This document shows, piece after piece, positions 23,434-26,326 of a stretch of DNA of 26,326 bases. The stretch lies in the IMG/VR virus record IMGVR_UViG_3300025543_000170, positions 1 through 26,326 of that record; one strand, 5' to 3'. Source of the DNA: a virus. The first letter of the stretch is position 1, and each line of letters opens with the position of its first letter. Below the pieces are notes generated by a model, which was not told the DNA's origin, made no database searches, and saw nothing but the letters and a program-made list of their open reading frames with translations. The translations under genes were made by a program, and so were the position numbers.

Positions 23434-23664
23434 CTATCCTAACGTTGTTTCATCTTCGTCTGCTGTGCCGCCGCGAATAGACGCCATCAGCATACGCCGA
23501 CCGCCATACTGCCTAGCCCTGCGTTGCGCAGCAATCTTTCTGGCTTGACTTTCCTCTTGGGCTTCAATGCGTTTCTCTTGACGATCTTGTGCCTCGGTCA
23601 CTTCCGGGGCAACTGCCGCCGCTGTCGGCATTACTACCTTTGGAGACTTAAAAAGAAAACTCAT
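23434..23664 (-). CDS. Small helical protein with shared GRR/TTLG C-terminus (copy 1)
   Basis: 76 residues. After MSFLFKSPKVVMPTAAAV comes a charged helix (VTEAQDRQEKRIEAQEESQA, then KIAAQRRAR), then YGGRRMLMASIRGG and the end EDETTLG. The C-terminal third resembles that of the next gene product at 23127-23429. The start overlaps the upstream stop by ATGA. I recall similar small proteins next to portal genes in podoviruses, but no function is known to me. Confidence 0.75.
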   Translation of the reverse strand: MSFLFKSPKVVMPTAAAVAPEVTEAQDRQEKRIEAQEESQARKIAAQRRARQYGGRRMLMASIRGGTADEDETTLG

Positions 23665-24131
23665 TTGTAAATCCTTGAGAACATCATGTAATCAAAACCG
23701 CCCGGCCCATACTTGCGGAGCAGCCCTTCTGGTTGGAATTTTAACACCTTTGCCCACCGCATCGCAAGCTCGTTTTCTACATCAACCGTGATCTGTAATC
23801 TTTTTAATTTATGTTTTGTAGAAAACTTATCAAAGTATCTAATAGCTGCTCGCGTTACTGTTAAAGATATATTAGGAAGTTCAACAGATGTTATCATCCA
23901 AGCCTCTGCCACCCCCGGCCACAACACGTTGCAGCCAGCACAGCAAACAATTCGGCCTTTCCACATTGCTGTGATTGCGTCACCCTCGGCTTGAAACGCT
24001 TTGAGCATATCCTGATAATTAGGCACATACTGGAAAACCTTTTTATCATGCTCGCGCAAATCAGCCGCATAGGGGTGCGCCCAGTGAAACGGCACAATCC
24101 GAAACTTTTTGTTTGTCGTTATGTCAATCAA
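23661..24131 (-). CDS. GNAT-fold, T7 Gp13-like protein with TTG start
   Basis: 156 residues. It resembles the phage Gp13-like family (DUF2833 type) with a GNAT acyltransferase-like fold: FRIVPFHWAHPYAADLREHD at the start, GDAITAMWKGRIVCCAGCNV with WPGVAEAWMITS (about 50-81), then a helix RAAIRYFDKF and a strand LKRLQITVDVENELAMRWAK, LKFQPEGLLRKYGPGG. Acetyl-CoA binding is not certain, and the biochemical role of this family is not clear to me. No ATG is available near the N-terminus; TTG at 24131 overlaps the terminase stop as TTGA, the same geometry as ATGA elsewhere, and I take it as the start. Confidence 0.78.
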   Translation of the reverse strand: MIDITTNKKFRIVPFHWAHPYAADLREHDKKVFQYVPNYQDMLKAFQAEGDAITAMWKGRIVCCAGCNVLWPGVAEAWMITSVELPNISLTVTRAAIRYFDKFSTKHKLKRLQITVDVENELAMRWAKVLKFQPEGLLRKYGPGGFDYMMFSRIYK

Positions 24132-25681
24132 AATATATTAAAATCCATATTAGCAGTGGCCTGTTTAAACTGATTGCTAAACTGGCTGTTGCGCGTAATG
24201 TTCCGCACCTCGCCAGCCCCAAGCATCAAATAGCCAAATGCGTCACCAACGTGCGAGTGTTGGTTTTTATTTGCCACATCGCGGAACCGTTCCTGACCAG
24301 CGCCAACAGCCATACGTTTAAAGTGATAACCACCAGCCAGCGACTTGCGCGTTTTAACACAAGAGCGATTAACCAGCAGGCCGGGCTTGCCGTCAATCAG
24401 CCTATTCATTGGCATAGCACCAGCTTCACGCCGAACCATAAAATCGTTGGTGCTGGTTGGCCTAGCATGTAAGCCCATAGTTCGCAAATGCTCAAACGCC
24501 GTTACCTCAAATATCTCGTCACGTTTTACACCAGCCGGATCACCCCAGATCAACACGTCTGACTTTGGAAAGTGCTGCTGTATGTCAGCCAGCAGGTGAT
24601 GGCAAAACCGCTCCAGACCCATATCAAAGGCCACCAGTTCATGCACAACGTGCCACCGCCCATTCTGCATCTTCTGCCCAAAGACAGCCGCCGGCGTCAA
24701 ACCAAAGTCAAGCCCAATGTGAACCGGCCAACCTTCCTCGATATGCACGTCAGCCGACATCATACTATCAACGAACTCGTGCCAGACCGGCTTGCCATCC
24801 TGCACATAAACATACTTAGCCCCGGCATAACATTGTATCCAGTCAATGGTCTTGCCCGCTAACTGCTGCTCGTAATATCCGGGCGGCAAATTATTTACGT
24901 TCTCAGCCGCCGGGTTATTAATCCAATATTTATCAGCCGAGAATATAGCATCCTCGTGTTCTTTGGTTCCCTCAATAACTCCGCCGGGCTGCTTATAAAA
25001 CTTCCAAGGATACTTTCCGCGAATAGGATTTTTCTCAGCCAACTGATGCCACCAGTGGTCACTATCCATTGGGTTGGTACTCATCCACACGCCGCGCCAA
25101 GTGCAACCGCCATTCGCCCTAGTCGGGAAACGACCGACACGCGATGTCAAGCCATCAACCACCGCCTTTGGCAATTCCCTGGCCTCATCTATGAAGCCGC
25201 CGGTTAATTCTAAGGAAAGCAATTTACGAACATCACGCGGCTGATCCAACGCCAAGAAAATCACCTCACAATCAAGCCCAGCCGCGCCATCACGCGGCGG
25301 CAGCTTGATGTGATGTGTAATAGGCGGCGACCAGCGCATTGGCCCCCACACATTCTCAGGGAATAATTCCTGCCACGTCTTAATCGTGGTCGTGCGTAGT
25401 TCCGGGTAGCTGTTCCTGATAACTGCAAACCGAGTATATCTGATCCCATCTATCGGTGATGGTTCCTGCTTCACCGCCCGCAACATCACTTCCGCTAACG
25501 AACCGAATGTTTTGCCAGATCCTACTGGCCCCATTAGACCACGCACAAAGCTGTCGTCTTGCAAAAATTCCCATACGGTCGGACTTTCCGAAAAATCTAA
25601 ATTCAACCCCGCCAAAGCCTCAGTGGTTGGCTGCTTCCTGCGCCGGGGTGATCTGTCTGTTGCTGCTCTAGCTCGCGCCAT
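24128..25681 (-). CDS. terL: Terminase large subunit
   Basis: 517 residues from the ATG at 25681. ATPase domain: Walker A GPVGSGKT at 51-58, Walker B LTGGFIDEA at 159-167 (D165, E166), and a coupling-motif-like STNP at 201-204. Nuclease domain of RNase H fold: D325 in HIGLDFG, D381 in IWGDPAG, D480 in HVGDAFGY. It is the packaging motor that cuts and pumps DNA through the portal. An in-frame ATG at 25729 exists, but GAGG six bases from the ATG at 25681 and the overlap with the small upstream gene favour the shorter form. Downstream it overlaps the GNAT-fold gene by TTGA. Confidence 0.95.
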   Translation of the reverse strand: MARARAATDRSPRRRKQPTTEALAGLNLDFSESPTVWEFLQDDSFVRGLMGPVGSGKTFGSLAEVMLRAVKQEPSPIDGIRYTRFAVIRNSYPELRTTTIKTWQELFPENVWGPMRWSPPITHHIKLPPRDGAAGLDCEVIFLALDQPRDVRKLLSLELTGGFIDEARELPKAVVDGLTSRVGRFPTRANGGCTWRGVWMSTNPMDSDHWWHQLAEKNPIRGKYPWKFYKQPGGVIEGTKEHEDAIFSADKYWINNPAAENVNNLPPGYYEQQLAGKTIDWIQCYAGAKYVYVQDGKPVWHEFVDSMMSADVHIEEGWPVHIGLDFGLTPAAVFGQKMQNGRWHVVHELVAFDMGLERFCHHLLADIQQHFPKSDVLIWGDPAGVKRDEIFEVTAFEHLRTMGLHARPTSTNDFMVRREAGAMPMNRLIDGKPGLLVNRSCVKTRKSLAGGYHFKRMAVGAGQERFRDVANKNQHSHVGDAFGYLMLGAGEVRNITRNSQFSNQFKQATANMDFNIF

Positions 25682-25874
25682 CATAATCCTCTGGGTCAAA
25701 AATAATAGTAGTTTCTCCAGCATAATCATCGCTGGTTAATTCAAGCATAGGCCCGCTGCACACCGTGCAAACAATAGCCTCACCGCCATCATATACCCGG
25801 CCTCTCGTCAACTGATTACAATAGCCGCACAAAATATCGTTCTTAAAAAACCTGACGCTAATATAATCCTTCAT
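25668..25874 (-). CDS. Small zinc-ribbon protein
   Basis: 68 residues from the ATG at 25874, which has TAAGG 8 bases upstream; an earlier ATG at 25892 would overlap the terminase small subunit gene by 8 bases and is also possible. Two CxxC pairs, C16-x2-C19 (LCGYCNQL) and C36-x2-C39 (IVCTVCSG), can bind one zinc ion. The C-terminus is acidic (DDYAGETTIIFDPEDYDG). It lies between the terminase subunits' genes; a role in packaging or in transcription is possible but not shown. Confidence 0.72.
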   Translation of the reverse strand: MKDYISVRFFKNDILCGYCNQLTRGRVYDGGEAIVCTVCSGPMLELTSDDYAGETTIIFDPEDYDGAS

Positions 25875-25884
25875 GTCGATGACC

Positions 25885-26286
25885 TTACCCATCGTCACCA
25901 TCAATCTCGACAATCTTCGCAGTCGGCCCAGTGATGTTAATGCCAATCATGCTAGGCTTCTGATCATTCGCATTCGGCTCTAACAACCCGCGATGCTTCG
26001 CCAATAGCCGCAACGCCGACAACTTGTCGTGCATCTCAACCTCGATCTGATTGCCAAACTGATTGGGCGTGACCTTGACCTTCTTAACCGACCGCCGGGC
26101 GCGATCCGACAACTGATCGCTCGGCGTCAGCGTCACCCTGCCCATATCATCCCACTGAATAACGTCAGTCGCCTCACCAGCGCCAATGGCCTCTAGCTCT
26201 TGCACCACCGCTTCACGCCGAGCCTCATCGGATGAAGCCAGTGCTGCTCGCTGCTGCCTAATCGTTGGCGTTGTTTTGTCTGACAT
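25885..26286 (-). CDS. terS: Terminase small subunit, C-terminal type
   Basis: 133 residues from the ATG at 26286 with GGAG 8 bases upstream. The later part matches the central and C-terminal region of Terminase_2-type small subunits: QELEAIGAGEATDVIQWDD, RARRSVKKVKVTP, FGNQIEVEMHDKLSALRLLA, KHRGLLE (about 37-103). The usual N-terminal helix-turn-helix that binds the packaging site is not visible in this frame. The partial upstream gene may supply it. Role: DNA recognition and regulation of the large terminase subunit. Confidence 0.75.
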   Translation of the reverse strand: MSDKTTPTIRQQRAALASSDEARREAVVQELEAIGAGEATDVIQWDDMGRVTLTPSDQLSDRARRSVKKVKVTPNQFGNQIEVEMHDKLSALRLLAKHRGLLEPNANDQKPSMIGINITGPTAKIVEIDGDDG

Positions 26287-26326
26287 GCAAACACTCCGAT
26301 CCAGTTGCGGCATAGCCAGCTAGATC
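26279..26326 (-). CDS. C-terminal end of an upstream gene, possibly the HTH part of the small terminase (partial)
   Basis: From the right edge a minus-strand frame gives 15 residues, DLAGYAATGSECLHV, then TGA at 26281-26279. The stop overlaps the small terminase start by 8 bases, the usual geometry here. The AGYAATG line is like the turn in the helix-turn-helix of small terminase subunits (AGYxxxGA-type). Only the end is visible, so this is a weak call. Confidence 0.4.

Noticed and set aside
1-26326. Prophage state, with integrase, attachment site, tRNA genes, CRISPR or insertion sequences
   Set aside because: None of these was seen; the single LexA-like domain alone does not show lysogeny.

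Overview
The window looks like the structural half of a tailed phage of short-tailed (podovirus, T7-supergroup) type that infects a marine bacterium, probably an alphaproteobacterium. Reasons: gene order runs small terminase, large terminase, portal, scaffold, capsid, tail tubular A, tail tubular B, internal virion proteins, tail fibres, lysis. The fibre proteins are of the kind common in marine phage genomes, there is no tail tape measure, sheath or baseplate, and base composition is moderate (a sampled portal segment is about 53% GC, a sampled fibre segment about 37%). A SAR116- or roseobacter-type host, and a relative of the HMO-2011 group, is my inference and not a database result.

Layout. 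Almost everything is on the minus strand, read from right to left. 23.1-26.3 kb: packaging genes (possibly split terminase small subunit, a small zinc-ribbon protein, the large terminase), a T7 Gp13-like GNAT-fold protein, then tiny basic proteins. 18.1-22.7 kb: portal, Bbp19-like protein, scaffold, a terminator with a nested promoter, major capsid, putative decoration protein, tail tubular A. 8.2-18.1 kb: tail tubular B and four internal or ejection proteins. 2.7-8.2 kb: seven fibre and fibre-accessory genes, one with a C-terminal S74 autoprotease chaperone. 0.3-2.7 kb: lysis cassette with several small membrane proteins, a GH24 lysozyme and an unexpected PD-(D/E)XK-type nuclease. At the left edge a plus-strand operon (end of one gene plus a LexA-like winged-helix protein) converges on the late genes at a hairpin terminator.

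The genes are packed very tightly, mostly joined by ATGA, TAATG or TGATG stop/start overlaps, so translation is probably coupled. The main exception is the 178-base gap before the capsid gene, which holds a terminator, a near-consensus sigma70 promoter and a structured leader; this suggests separate, high-level expression of capsid. I saw no tRNA, integrase, CRISPR array, insertion sequence or reverse transcriptase. No clearly new system is proven. The best leads are the nested terminator/promoter/leader before the capsid gene, the possibly split small terminase, the nuclease inside the lysis cassette, and the tandem small proteins whose shared C-terminal codons also form the next ribosome binding site.
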